In this document: positions 48,765 to 63,700 of the stretch, piece by piece
Layout of the letters: each line of letters begins with the position of its first letter
Position numbering within the stretch: position 1 is the first letter of the stretch
Origin: Toxoplasma gondii ME49
Taxonomy: Eukaryota > Apicomplexa > Conoidasida > Eucoccidiorida > Sarcocystidae
Length of the DNA: 64,000 nt
Direction of reading: 5' to 3'
Assembly (NCBI RefSeq): GCF_000006565.2
Contig: NC_031476.1
Span: 1,760,458 to 1,824,457 of the forward strand
The notes under the pieces: generated by a model
What the model was told of the DNA's origin: nothing
The model's database searches: none
Seen by the model: only the letters and a program-made list of their open reading frames with translations
Translations under genes and position numbers: made by a program

Positions 48765-51700
48765 TTACACAGCAAAAGTCACTTGTTTCGAAGAAGACAT
48801 TTTCCTGAATGCGGACGTCAATTTTGATCCAAAGGTATCGCGCCGTCTTCGCTCTTCGCGCCACCTTCCACCTTCAGTGTCCAAAGATCTGTTTCGGCCA
48901 CCCTGTACCTCTCCGGCCCCTGCAAAGGAGTCCCGGCTCTGTCTGCCCCGTTTCGGCACCGCCACCTCAAAGAAGCCTCTACTGTCTCGTCCACCGCGAA
49001 CGACACCGTCGCCTATAGCGGGCGAGGCATTGTTGAGGCGTCCCCAGTCTCCGACTACCCCGGCACCGTCACCTCTGTCTCCACCACCGCCCGAGACCTG
49101 CCCGCCAGCTCCAAAGTACGGCATTCCTCGACTCATGAATCCTATACTGCCTCTGCCCGCCGTAGAAACCAGCGAAGTGCCAAAGCTCGCAGACGGAGAC
49201 GCAGTGCTCCCGGGTGAGCTCGGCGCGCCTAGAAACCCTCCGGAGACGTCGAGCATGCTACCTGTACGCGACCTGCGACCGTGCTGAGGGACCTGCTTGT
49301 GTTTCTTTCCGAGATCTGCTCGCTCTTGCACACGCGTGAACTGCTCAAAGTCTCCAATGAGAGTGTTGGAGAATCCCTCAGTGACCGATGTTAGGAAGTT
49401 AAGGATACCGAAAACCGGAGAGAAGATACATCGCAGGAGACATATGCAAAGAATTGCTGTCGTCTTAGGACAGCTGTCGCCTCTGCAAGACAAAAACAAA
49501 CACAAAAACAAGGCAACGATCAGAGACTCGGACTGTTGTTGCATTGCGTCAGTGGAAGCGCCACTGAGGAAGTCCACACTGCAATACGCCACCAACGCAT
49601 GGGCAGGACACACTACCCTCTGCGAGGGGACCATGGTCACGAAGAAATGTGAACTGAAGAAGTTGACATAAATTCCAGCATGTGAGACCAGTGAAGTCCG
49701 ATCTAAACAATGTGGTCCCAGCCGTAGGGTATGCTGAAACAGAACCAGGTACAATTAGGCCTGCCGGGGCTGTCGGCCAGGATTAGCACGAAGTCTACCT
49801 GACAGAAGCCACCGGACTCGCCCGAGTGTTAATCACCAGTATACGCGGCTGACCTTTTTTGAGATATAAAAATGCACATTTGCGGCTCTGCTCCATTTCT
49901 TTGTTGCACTTTGCATTTTCACTCACCTATTGACGCTGGCGATGGGCTCAGTCGCGATACCCACCCATGGTCGCCAAAAAGTGTCAAGCAGGAAACCATT
50001 GAAGCCCTTCCAGAATGCATCCAAGACGCCATACGGCCTGGGTCTGCTGCCTCCGAGCAGCTTGTGGAGAATGTTTAAGATGTGGCTGAGTGACTGCATG
50101 ATTCCACCCATCGTGTAAATGATGAAGAGGATAAATCCAATGCGGAATCCCGTAACAAGGCCTTCGAACACATTCCCGCCGCTCGTCGCTCCCTTCACTG
50201 TCTGACCGACAAGCGCCCCACACCCACGGATAAAGCCCATGGCGAAGGCGAATGGGTTCGACATCCAAGCAGACGGGAGAGACTGTCGAATGAACTGTCT
50301 CATGTAGCTGTTGCGTAGCGAGTAGAACAGTTCATCCCACGAGCAGACGATGAATCGGCGCTTCTCGCTGGCGATCTGAATACTCATGTACGGGGTATCT
50401 AAAGGCAGAGCGTCGACAATGTGGAGAACTTGTCGCGAGATGCGATGTTCACTTGTACGAATGGACACTGTCAGATCCATAGGTGCGATGCGTAAGTGTT
50501 TCAGGTAGATCGGGGCCGCGTCTTGGAGCTCTACCCATCGGGGGTTAGGATAGACGAAAACGTGGGAATCTTTTGTAGAGATGAGAATGCGAGGCTCGCA
50601 GTAGTACTGAAGCTGGAGAGGCAAATGTCGCCACACCTGGTCCAGCGATTCGGATTGTTGAGCCCCTCCCAACGCAGACGCAGCCCCCGTCACAGCTCCC
50701 TGGCTGCCCGATTGAGTACCCGACACTGCCCCAGTCCCTGGGAGGCCCTGGTCTGACAGTAAAAGTTGCTGTGCCGGCGCAGCCATGCCCGCTGCCCCAA
50801 GAAGGGGACTTGCGGATAGAATTGCCCCAGAAGTTAACCCCGCCGTCGACACTGTAGACGGTCCTCCTGGATGATTTAGAGTATACGACGGTCCTGAGAT
50901 AGCACCGACGTTCAACGCGTGCGCTACGTGCTGTGGTTGAGACGAGCCCCTATGCTGGTGAGTCCAGTGCTTCTCGACTGCGTTCAGTTCTAGGATGGAC
51001 TTCACTGCCTCCCGACACTTCAGCGCCGTCTGAAGCGCCGGGCACACCTGCGAAGACAAAGAACGAACACAAGAACAAGCTGCATATAGCGACTGGCTGT
51101 CAGGTGTCCTCCTGCATCCTATCAAGGGAAACCAAGAACATTTCTATACAAGCTGCTGGAAGCCCGGACATGCCCCTTGTCACAGGAGGTGACAGAAGAG
51201 AACGCAGAACGACACGTACCTGTTGTCGAGTGGTTTGGAAGACCTCCAGCATTTGCATCTCCTTCTCCGCCAGTTGTATCAGCTGTTCGATGACCAGCAA
51301 CTCGATGTTAGCGCTCAGAGAGCTGATCTTCAATTCGATCAAGTCATACATGGGAGCTTGCCGCGGGTCCACCAAAGACCGCTGCACGTTGAACCAGAGG
51401 AAGACGTCTTTCTGCTTCGAATCCTTCGGCGGTGTGTTCTTCAAGATGACGGGGATGTCCCCTCTCACGAAGTGATCGAGATGCAACATTGAAATCTGCA
51501 AGAGGATCGAGGCAGTACTATTGGTAAAGAGAAGCGTTCGGAAGTCCGGAGGAGAGGAGTGACTACCTCGTGTTTTCTTCCCTTTGCCGTTCACCCCGCC
51601 AACCCCACCAACGCCCGTCGAACGGCCTCCATACAGATCTCCTCCCTCGGTTCCAGAAGACTCGCTGTGCTCATCACCCTCGCTCAACTCGTCTCCCGAT

Positions 51701-54700
51701 TCATCGAAGCCGCTCCCGATGCCCTGGCTGCCACCGCGTCCTTCACGCTCCCGTCTCCGTCTCCTTCGGCGACGACGCTTCTGTTTTCTACGCCACAGCC
51801 GAGACTCAAATTCAGGAAGGTCGCTCACGTGAACGATGCCCCTCATAGGCACCATCACCACTTGCTTTCTCTTCTGTTCAGCTGTGTGGATCAGCGCCGG
51901 GTACGCACGGAAAATAGCTTCTGTGTCTTTAGGCATAACACCCCCCGCTACAGAAAAGTTTGTCATGTGCAGCGCGAGCACCTGAACAACACCACACAAC
52001 AGAAAAACACAGACTGAGAAAACCCAACCGGCACAGGAGAGGAAACGAGCTTAAACACGGAGCTGAGCTCTAGTGCTGGACACACACCGTTGCCAGGGCC
52101 TGCTGCAGTACCTGCTCCGGCCGGAACTCGTTTGCATTGCGACCACACGGTTTTACAACAGAAACGCCTTAGCCGAGAGCGAGACACACTTTTGAATCCC
52201 GTTTGTTCACGACTGCTCTGGGATGCACGCGATAACTTCGACACTTAGCTCCACGGAGACTCACGGTGTAACTATCTAGTCAGATAAGCTGCTCTCTTCG
52301 CTTTGGACACTTCAAGCATCTCAAGAAACAAAGCGACCCAAATTCCTACCACTTCATTTTGATGAATCCAGGTCATTGTCAGTCTCGGGAGATGGAACTC
52401 GTAGCTGAGACCTAGCCAGGGCGGTGGTCTTTGGACGATGTCACGGTCCGCGTGCTTCTTTTGTTTCTTTTTCTTCTGTTTTCCTTTCTTCGATGCTTTT
52501 CTGCCACTGACTCCATGGCAGGTCCCAAGCAGAGCGTCACCCTGCCCACTGCCATCGTCTTCGTCGGTCTTGGACAGCGACATCAGAAGTTCCAACAGGC
52601 CGGGGCCCCTGGCAGGGTTGGCTGGATGGCCGAACCACAGATCTGCAGAATTGGCTGAAATGACGAGGGGACTCGCGACATCCGCGCGATAAACCTCTCC
52701 GGGGACGCTGCGCATCCACTCTTCCAGATTTTTAAAGAGACTCTCGCGGCTACTTGTGGCACTTTCCCATCCGCCTGCTCCGGGTTGTCTTCCCCAAAGC
52801 CCGTTGCTGCGTATGTCGTCGAAAGGACTTAAGACAGTCGAACCCGTTGCCAGCGGCTCTGGTCCCGGGTACAACGCGACTGCGCTCGACGTCAAGTACT
52901 TCTGAGACGGGATCCGACTGTTTGCCGTGCCAGCTGTCTGTGGGAATCCGAGGTGCTCGCCAAAGTCTGCTAAACCCGACCGAACTTTGTGCGCCATTCG
53001 GCGTGACTCACAAACCATCAACAGCCGAGAACCTACAACACACACCGAAAACCCATGAAACCAGATAGGCGTACAGGCCGTGAACTTGAGCGCTGCCGGT
53101 ACATTCGAAACACAAGTCCGAACAGAGAGCAGTCCATCTGTTCTTAAACAATACGCGGACACCCTCAATGACCGAAAAACGTGTCGGAACGTTCTGCGAC
53201 TTGCTGGCTTCAGATTAAAAACGCAGAAACATCCGTCTTCTTTGAAGATCTGCGGAGATAAATGCGACGACGGGAAGCAAGATGACCCCACAATGGTGTT
53301 GGCCTGTCGAACCAAACGTACCTGTGTTGGAGACAATGAGGAAGGTCCACAACTTTTTCCGCTGAACCGGTGCCGCTTGTGATGTGCTGTGCTGGGGTGG
53401 AGGCGCACTGGGTGCAGATACAAACGAGACAGCCGTGACTGGACTCTCCGCTGTCGCTGCCAATCTGAATCAACACACACAACACACACCTCCCACAACA
53501 AGTGGAAAAAAGCCAAAAACGCTGCACACATGACCTCCTGTTCTAGCAGTAGACGGTCCCGGGAGGATGTTGCGGGCGCTTGATTCGCGGAGACCTGCTA
53601 TTGGGGCAAGCGGGCTAAATAAACGGGAACAGGACATGTCTGCGTCCAAATGTTCACGTACCTCTGCTCGGAAATCTTGACTCTCCTTCTTGGTGTGAGT
53701 TCGACCTGAGTTGCTACGTCAGTGTAGTCTGCGATACCCAGCAGACTGCCTTCACCGGGTCCCTCCGGTCCACCTAGCACCGTCGCGCCTACGCGGTGCC
53801 GCTCTCCACAGACTCCAGGAATCGCGCTAATCGTCGGCGTAACCATTCCAGGCGAGGGCTGAGGCCCGACTCCGTTCGGCGCAGAAGCAAGGTAGAACGC
53901 TCCATCAGACACAGGGGCTCCCACAGTTGACAGGGCAGGCCCGCTCCTGTAGGCCCAGGCAGCGCCTCCCGCTCCGCTGGCTTCTGCCAAAGAGGCGCCT
54001 GGCGGGGTGAACCGCGGTTGCTGAGACCTCGGCGACATGTGGCTCGTCGTCACAATGCTGAGCGTCGTTGCCGAAGTCGGGGGCGGCGGAGATAAGTGCA
54101 GGGTGCTCGCTGGGATACTAGTCACAGCATGCCCACTATGGTAGCTCCCTGGCCGCTGACTTGTCAGGACCAGCGGGAGACTGCCTGTGGAGGCGGTTCC
54201 CATTTCGCCTGCGCCTGACCGCAAAGCCGCGAGCGCCGTAAGCTGTTGCTGACTTCCAGAAGGCGTTGGTTGCGCGGGCGAAGCAAGAAGTGTATACGGG
54301 GCGTGGCCTTGCCTGCCAGCAGATAAAGACTGAATGTGGGATACATTGTCGGCGGTAGATCCCGAAGCGCCTTGGCCGCCAGCTTGGAACATCCCCGTGC
54401 CGATTCCGCGGCAGTCTTCGCCTCCGTCGTGGAGATGTCCCTGCTCGAACCCATTGGTCGACGCCGCGACCCGCCGAGGAAGAAACTCAATCGGTTGGAG
54501 GTGGTCAACAACATTGGCGAGACAGTGGGTGGACCACGCGCAATGCTGAGCGTCGACAACGCGCAGATGGACACGGACGTTTTCGATATTCTTCTGGACT
54601 GGCGGAATGTATGGAACAGCCGAGTGGGGTGGTACTAACCGAGCTGTCGTCACCATTCCAGCGGTCGCCTTCTCGGCGGCGCCTGCTCCATTCGCTGGAC

Positions 54701-57700
54701 GGCCTTTGGAGGTGCGCGCCCCAGACACCACACCCCCGGCGTTGGTCAGTTTCCCTTCCCGCGCTGTCACGCCAATGTGCGATTGACCCAGTCCACGAGG
54801 ATAGAGCTGATGAGTTCCTATGCCAGTCTCTGCCGCGCCCCCAGCGCTAATCGGGACGGACGATGGTTGCGAGCCTCCCTGGTCGCCGAGGGTTCCCGCT
54901 GCATTCAACTGCGCTTCTTGGGCCTGTTCTGCCTGGATATGCTGCCGGTGCTGACGGGTCGTTTCTCCTGGGAGGTAGGCGAGACAGTAGCGTGTGAGGT
55001 TGCAGATTTGAAACTGCGGGCACGACGGAATGGTCAGGACCAGGAAGAGACCGTTGTACGTGTAGGGCAGCGCTGGCACATCGCCGAAGAGCCCCGACAC
55101 AATGTTCACCTGGACGATAAGAGACCGCTGCGGCTGGGTGGCGCCCGAGGAACCTTTCGCTGGCGCGCCTGCGGGCGTGGAAGGCAGGAGCTCGACCTGG
55201 AATGAAGAAGGGACATGGGGTGGAACGAGGGAGAAGGGAAGAGACGTCAGTGTCCGCGCGGGATGAGTGAGCGTCACCTTCGTCTCCATCGAATGGAAAG
55301 CCTTTGACTGGCCAGGGAGAAGCACCATTTCGCAAAGTCGTTGCTTCATCCGAGCACTCATGACTCCGAGAACGCCAGACTTCGCACGGACGTCTCGGAC
55401 GAGAACAGGGAAAGGGAGCTGCGACACGAACTCATATCTGTTAATGAAGCTAACAATCTTCGACGTGTTGTACGGCAGCTCAGCATACCGCGTACAGCAC
55501 CCCATGACGATGCTGGTGCTTCCACTCCAAAGTGCTATCTTCCCTGCGCTTGCTGTTCCCTTCTCCGCCGCTGCAGTCGCAGCTCCCACCGGCACACTGA
55601 CTGCTGAAGGGGCGCCCGCAGGGCCGCTCCAGTCGGCTTGAACCGTTTCGCACACTGAAACCGCGTCATCTCTTTCAGACGGAGCCGGGACAGTTGCATG
55701 GATCCGGACCTTCTCTCCACGACTCGGCCGGCGCTCCCTTTGCTCGCGCATGCGACCATGCTGCTCACGCAAACTCTGAAGGGCCTCGACCCGCCGGATG
55801 TGGGACAGCAGCCGACTCCGCTTCGATCTGCGTCGGCCAGCTTTGCCGACACCTTCGTTCGCGCGGCTGTCCTCACCGCTGCTGCCAGGCCGACCGCCCG
55901 ACAGAGACTGGGCTCCACCACGCAAGCATAGCGGGCTCCTGTTCTCCCGCTGAGCGTCCTGGTCCTGTCCATCGGAGTACCACGTGGGGGACTGAGCGTT
56001 CGTGGGCACTCGATTACCGAGACTCGCAGCTGAATGCCGGGTTTTGCCGCGGATAAAACTGTCTCTGCCTCTCCGCATAAGCCGGTCCCGGAAAGCACGG
56101 GCTCTGCGTCCTCCAGGTACATCATGCGTGCGTGCCGACCCGACACCCACCCCGGTCTTTCCCTCGGCCCTCCTCTCTCTTTGTTCACCCGTGATCCCAT
56201 CCGAAAGAGAGTCGCTGTGGGAGAAAGCTTGGTCGTCATCGTCACTGTCCTCCGGCTTATCATCGGTTCTTTCCTCAAGACTCTCCGTATAAGTCCAGTC
56301 GGACTGAGCATCTTCAGTCAGACTGCGTTCCTGCGGACTGTCTTGCTCATGCCAATGATCGTTGAATGCAGAGTGCACGACCGTTTGCAAGCCATCACTA
56401 TCCTTATCTCGACCTTCACTTAAATCCGCGTCTTCCCACAGCGGCCTCAACTTCTCCGCGGACAATATTTCTCCGCCCCGGAAGACCTGCCGATCGGGCA
56501 GCGATGAAGTCGACGCGCCGGTCGCCTCCGCGCGTCGCTTTCCCCATCCAAATCGCAGGCCTCTATTCCGTTTAACAGGAGAAAATCGCAGACTAAGAGG
56601 TAGCCGAGCAGTTGAGATGCCGGTGAGATCCATACGCTTGCTGAGGTGTGTATGGAGAATCTGGTTGCTCAGCGGGTCGACCTTGAAGACCTTCAGAATC
56701 AAATTTTTCGCATCTTCCTCTGTCGAGTACAGGCGGCACTTGCTTGGCACAATTAGGCCATTAATGGCAAGTGTCGCATCTGTTAGGTTTTCGAAGAAGT
56801 ACGGACTGAAGATGGTGACTTGCCGTCGACTCACGTCTGCCGCAACTTGCATCTGCGCATACATGTCGAGGCCTGCCGCCCGCCCTCGGTGCTTCCGGCC
56901 CGCGATGATTCCCAAATCTGCGAGAGCCAACCGCCGCGCCGACTCAGGCAGCAGCGCCCGGAGGTTGCCTCGCCTGTGGTAGAGGACGCGCGAGACCGTT
57001 ACCGTTTCTTGGTGCGGAAGGAAAACGGAGAACCGCGAGGACTCGTAGACCATTCGAGGTCCCTGGTGAAAGTACGTTTTCCTACGCGAAGGCTGGTGGA
57101 ACAGGTGTTCCGTCGCACCCGAACCTCGCCTTCCTTGTGGCGCTGCAGTGTTCTCGACGTCGCCACCGGAACTGCCTCCACCTGCGTGCTTGGACCGCAG
57201 AGGGCTGATGAAATTTTGGACTTCATTGATGAACTCTGCAGGCAGGGGCTTGGTTTCGAAGATCTCGAGTGGCGCGCCGTGGACAGACACCTTCATATAC
57301 AGCCGCTGCTCGCTCACGGGAATCCCCCATACTTCGTGAGGGGCGATCTTGGCCTTGACCCATTTGTTGCTGAGGAGCTTCATCGCGTCTGTTTGCTTGC
57401 CTCTCCGTCTTCGGTCAAGCATCAGGTTGCTTTTGCCTCCAGCACCCCCAAAAGGAGCTATCATCCTCGCTTCCCCGCCCGAGCGTCCCTTCTCTTCTCG
57501 ACCGCGCTCACCCCAGTTGTCGAAAGACTCGGGTGTCTTGCCGACGTCTCTTTCACGATCAGTTCGGTCTCCTAGCAAGCGACCGGCTCCAGTCGATCCG
57601 CGAGGATCACCGCTGCCAACGCCCCCTTTACCGCTGTCTTGCGCCCCCAGTCCACTGCCGCCTGCTTCGCCCCTCCCGGGACGCGGAAGGCCCAAGAGGC

Positions 57701-60700
57701 CCGCACCCAATCCCGGTCCAGTGGCGTCTGGCTTTGTGTCTGTGTGAAGGCCCCGAATCGCGCTGCCTTCGAGTCCTGACTCCAGCGACCCTTGCGCTGC
57801 TCGGCGCCTGCCGCGAGCCCCGCGATGGTTCTGTTGGCTGTTCCGCACAGAGAGGCGAATAGATATGTGGAAGGGAAGGGTGTTCTTGATGGTCAGCATT
57901 GGCTCGATCTTCACGACGTACTTGTGGGCGATCCGATTGGTATGCTGGGAAGGCACATCGGTGACATCGACCGACCCGTGGAACATGAGAATGCCTCGTG
58001 GCTGCAAGGTGAAAGGCGGTAGCGCGAGACGGCGGTTGTCGCCTGGGTTCTTCTGATTCAGCAGCTTGTGGAGCGCGTAGAAGGGAACCGGCGGCAGCGA
58101 AGTGTCGCCATGACCGGTCCACGCTCGCGCCCCATATGGACGGTTTTCTTCTTCTTTCATGCGCCACAGGACATCCAAAGAAGCGTCCGGCTCGACAAGC
58201 GGTGCGAAGCCCGGCAACCGACCCGTCTCGAACCAGGACAGGGGGACTGAGCGCCTCGACTGCGGCATGATGTCAATGAAGTTCCCCAGGTCCGTTCGCC
58301 TCCACTCGAGTCTCCCTGTCCTTCCACAGCAACTGTTGGCGACACCTTGGAAATAGGTGCGGTGCCGGCCTTCGTAGATTCGAAGCGGCATCGAGCAGCT
58401 GTTTTGAATCTGCACACAACTGCCAACTGTCAGGCTCCAGACACCGCGAACGCGGTCAACATACGGCTCGACGAGAACTTTGTAGCCGGCGTTGTGGAGA
58501 CAGTAGCAGCGACAATTAGAGTAGTCTGCATGCAAGCGCCCGAGATTGCACCAGCCGGGCTCGCGACGCATGAGCTGGAGGAGCTGTTCGGCTGCAGTGC
58601 GCGAGCCCGTTCGGTCGTTCGGAGATATCCCGTCCCCAGTCAAGAGGGGCATGTCCTCAGCGAGAAGCTCGAGAGGGTGCTGCGTTGCTCGCGTGCTGGC
58701 AAACAGGAGAATCCGCTCCTGCGCCTTGAGCCACTGGTTCTTCTGTCGGCTTGTGCCTAGGGCCATGAGACTGTCGATGAAGGCTCGAACGTCGTCCTCG
58801 TCGTTGAGATGAAGCGACGGGCTCCGCCAGACGCCTGCGTCATTTTCGCTGTCGTCATCTGCACCCGTGGATTCACGCGGGAAGTACTTCCGGACGGAAA
58901 AGAACAACAGCGAAGTCGGGGCCACCAACCACTGATTCGGGAGGAGCTTCTGGTAGCGCCAGGTCTTTGACTTGTCTCTTGTGCGCTGCTTGTGCATAAC
59001 CAAGATCTCAGTGTGGAGGTCATTGTAAACGCGGAGACTGTTGTGGGTGCCAAGCCACCCCTCTTCATGGTCGAGAATTTCTTTGCCTGTGTTGATGATG
59101 TACGAAACAAGTTGGAGCAACCCGCTGCTGATGTCGAAGGAAACACCACCCAGGGAAGCCTGAATGTGGAGACAGGACCAGTCCGATACGAGGGGATCGG
59201 AGTACTCGCGCTTCATGGTGACAGCCGCAGTGAGGGGATGAAGAATCTCCTCCTGAGAATTACTCATGGGATCATATCCCGTAATCATCACTTCCATCCG
59301 AGCGCCAAACCGCTTCAAAGCATTGAGTCCACGGACAGGCGGGTGGATGTAGGTCTGTCCCTTGACGACGAGGATGCGGACCTTCATGAGGGAACCGTGA
59401 GAATCATGGAACTCGACAGTGCACTCTCTGACGCCGAGGTGGACATCCAACTCCGTCTCGCCTTCCGCTTTGTACTGGGTTAAGGCCAACAGGAAGTCTA
59501 GCATCTTGTGAATTGGATCGCTGAACTCAACTGCGCCTTGTCCCAGGACGGACGTGCCAACGGCATCGGCCTCGCCTATCATCGGGACTCTTTCTACATC
59601 AGGCGCAGAGCCTCTCCAGCTGAAGTAGCCACTGGCATCTCCGAAAGCCGTGGAGGGCCCCGCAGATGGAGCCACCACACTTGGGGCGACACTGGCCGCT
59701 GTCGGACCGCATGCACCGCCCCCCCCGACAGCTTGCACGGAGGCAGGACTCACACCGACCGCCTCCATGATTTTGACGACGGGGACGTCTTCTGCTTCTT
59801 CCTCTTCATCAGAGTATTCGTCAAGGTAGCCATCTTCTCTCCCACCCAAGCCCTTCGCGTGGCCATAAGACGACACACCCTCCTCCATAGACGCTCGGCT
59901 ACCCAAGCGAAATCCGACACTGCTCATCCCTGACGGCGCCCCCCCTGCGGGTGTGGTAGCCGTCGTAGGTCGGCTATCTCCAGCGGATGCAGGAGATCCT
60001 CCAGCCGTGGTCGTTGGGACGACTGTCTCCCGCTGTTGGCCTGGAATTACCACACTACTTGCGCTACTGCGTTTTGTCCCTGCTAGATGCATGGTTGAAT
60101 TCTGGTGGCTAGCTGTTCCTGGTGCATGGCCGCCATCCAGGTCTACTACATCGCCATCGCCTCGCTGACCACTCCAGTTGGAGTGCACGCCGCCTGCGTG
60201 CGACAGGCACGTCCCGTGAACAAGAGACCCTCCAGCCCCACTGGCTTCGTCCCATTCTCGCACTCCAGACGGTGACTTAACTTCTGTCGCGCCGCTGTGG
60301 GCAGAGTCGCTGTCTGAAGACGCGCGTTCAAACGAGTCGAACTCGAGCATTGTTCGGCGAGGGATCCCCACGCCTTTGGTCACATGTTTCTGCAAGTCCT
60401 CTACAGTGGTCCCCTGGCCGTTCGACCCTCCGAACTTGCTCATCGTCGGCGCATATGCGAGGACAGCAACTCTTGCCTGTGGCGCATGGCCCCCGGTCGC
60501 GGGAATGCCCGCCAAGGAGGCTGCCAGGACATCAAGCAGCTGCCCTTCCATGCTGTTGTCTCCCATTCGAACAACGTAATTGGTGATGAATCTCCCGCAG
60601 ACGTGAGGGTACAGGACTCGAACAAGTTCGAATTTGGCGTTATCTGTCTGGCCGCCAGCGACGGCGCCGCTCTCGCTGCTTCGACTGCTTCCCCCTGCGG

Positions 60701-63700
60701 AGAGCGCACTGCTGCCGGCGTCGCCTGCTACGTGTCGCTGAGACGCCAGCGTCTCTTGCGTCCCCGCTCCAGCACTCCCCACTACCACGTCTTGAGAAAA
60801 GTACAGCTGCGAAGAGACGGAGGTACCCCGGCCGTGTGTTCCGGCGGCCACGTGCGTGGCAGCTTCAGCGATCCGCTGGACTGCCACGACCGCCGACAGA
60901 ATTTGGGAAGAAGGGCACAAGTTGCGAGCAATCCGTTCCTTTGCAGACGCGACTTCTTGTTCGAGACGTGAGTGCATCTCGACAAGACCTTGGAAAATTT
61001 CGAACGAAAAGTGGACCTGCGGGTCATTGATGTCGAGGTGAACGCGGCCCGAGGCGCCTGGGACGCCTGAAAACTCCAAATTCGATGGCGAGATCGAGAT
61101 CAGGTGGTCGGTCCGGATGTGCACGTTGGGCAGCAAGACAGCGCCACTGAAACCCTCGAGAACAGCAGGCAGACCCCGGAGTGTCACGCGCCACCCTTCG
61201 TCTGAGCTGCGAGACAGTCGCGGACCTGCACGGCCGTAGGAACTCAAACTGGTGTTGCGCGCCTGTGGGTTTTTGGCATTTCCTGAAACACCCGAAACGA
61301 ACGCCCTCGTCCCTGAGGTCGACGCCGCATTCGCGAACTCCGGTCCGCCTCCAACAGGGCGTTCGAAGGCTCCAGCCATATTCACAGCGGCTCCCCGCGT
61401 CCCGGTCCCATCAAATCCTCCATTGACTGCATCTGCTTGCACGAATCCGCCCGCCGCTGCAGACATCGCCACTTGACCCTGAGCAGCCGGGGCCGCAAGC
61501 CCTCCCCGGTCGGACAGGCCAACGGCAGCAGGGCCACCCACGGCGAAACCGGATTCCTGGGTCCTACCAGCAGTTCCCATGTGGGCCCCTGTTTCATAGT
61601 AACACCGACCACCGCCTGTAGCCGCTGTCCAGCCACTTGGTGCTAAGGCTCCATCGGTCCAACCCAGCGGGGGGCCGTAAAAAGTGGATACGGAACCTCC
61701 CGCCACCCCTGGAGGCGAGTTGGCGGCCGCGGTGAGCCACTTTGCGTTGCCTGGGAAGGAAGGGAGATGAATGTACCGGGACAGGCCCGGAGACACAAAG
61801 TCGATGACGGTTTCACTCGGCGTGGGCGTTCCAATCATCACGCTTAGGCTGCGCACACGTACTCCCGAGCTGACTTCTGCGCCGAGCTGCTGCACACTCA
61901 GGGAGCAACAAACCAGCGCACCAACTGCAATTGTCTGGCGGTTCTTGCTGTTTTCCCGTTGTTCTTCGTCGAGGAGAAACCCCGCAACTTTGTAGGCCGT
62001 GGAGAGAATTTGCAGTCTGGGGAGCATCGACCCCGTCGAGAACACTGAGGGAGACATGGCCGAATAAAGGAGGTCGTCATCTGAGAGACTTGATCCCGAT
62101 GAGGAGGAGGAGTCGGTGTCCCCGCTGCTCATGCAGCTCATCATACTGCTCCCAGAAGACTCAACGGTGGTGTTGGTGGACAACGATGCTGATTCCACGG
62201 GAACAGCTGAGCGTGGATCGCCCCCTGGCAACAAAGCGCTTCCACAGCGATCCTCGGAGCTCTCCATCAGCGGTTTAGATGACCCATCTCCTGCCCCCGG
62301 TGTGGCTGTGCTACACGTGGCTGTTCGGGCATGTACACTGGTGGGACCCTTCCCGCCACCCACGGCACTCAGCTCACCGGCTTCGGCACCCCCTGACGGT
62401 CCCAGTCCTGTGCCTAGCGACCCGCCAACGTAGCTTCCGCCACCGGATATTGCCCCCGCTCCGGAACCGCGGTGTGCCGTGTCAGAAGGAGGAAGGACGA
62501 TCCAGGCCTCGATGCCGTCCAGGTCGACTGACACTGTCTTTCTTCTCTGAGGGAGTCCCGCCGTGAGGATGTGCTTGCTCCGCTTCTTCGCTGCAGCAAG
62601 GGCTTCGCGAATGCCCTTCAAAACGGCAACGGTGGATGCTTTGGAGAAGGCCGGAACAGAGACAGCAGCAGAACCACAAGACCCGCGAGTGTTTGAACAA
62701 ACAGTTGCGCCCGACACTCCGCAGTCCTCGTGGTGCCGATGCGACTGCTCGTCTCCGTAACGTGGAACGTGGCGGGCGGCGCCGAAGCGGAGATCGGGGC
62801 GCCCGACTTCTTCGTGGCGAAGAATTCCCGGTGGACAGACTGCGTGCATCGCATCGAAAGCGCGTGGCGGAGTAGGACCGTCGGCAGGCCCCTGGTCTCG
62901 TCGCGCGTTACGCTGTGCCCGCGAAAAGAAGAAACCCTTTGGCATGGATCCTGACATAGAGTGGTTGCGGTAGGTCTGCAAAGACGAAGGTCTACGGAGG
63001 GTACGAATGCTCGCACTGCCCCCGGCAGAGCCGAACCGTAGACGGGAAGACTGATCGTCGTCTTCACCGTCATGGTCTTCCTCCATCGAATACTCCTCAA
63101 AGTCTAAAGGATGTCCGCTTGCCTCGGAAGCCTTGTTCTTCTTTTTGCGGCCAAAAAGCCCGCGAATCCTCACTACTTTACGCAGCCGATCTCGCCCTAC
63201 GCGTCGGCCTCCGGGCGCTCCGCGTTTTGCTGAAGCATCCGTAGGCACGTCAGACCGGATCTCATTCTCGTCGTCGGCGCCATCGCCCACTCGACAGAAG
63301 AAGCCAGGGTCGCCGAGCTGTGGGGTGATATCAGAGCGTCCGATGAAGGAGCCGCGATCCCGTCCATCTTCCAGTGGTTCTTGACCTTTCGGAAAGCAAT
63401 TTCTGTCTCGATGGATCCAATTTGGGGAACACGGGTGAGACTCATCTAAGCTCAGAACCGGCCCAAGCAAGCGGCCACCAGAGTGTTTCCGCGAAAACGC
63501 TGTCGCAGGACCAGCTCGGTTGTAAGCAGCTGCCGAGGGAGTTGCCTTTGCGCCTAGCAAACGCCATCCTTGACGGGACTTCAATCTCTTCAGCTTTCCG
63601 TCGTGGTGCTCGAGCAGTCCACTCGTGCTCATTCTTTGGAGATACCTGACTGCGTTCGGGGGGGACTCCCACATTCGTTCTCCATCGGGTTGCGCTCCCT

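Noticed and set aside
55535..56311. Minus-strand frame of 258 codons and similar ones inside 53600-64000
   Set aside because: They are shadows of the giant VPS13 exon in other frames, without motifs.
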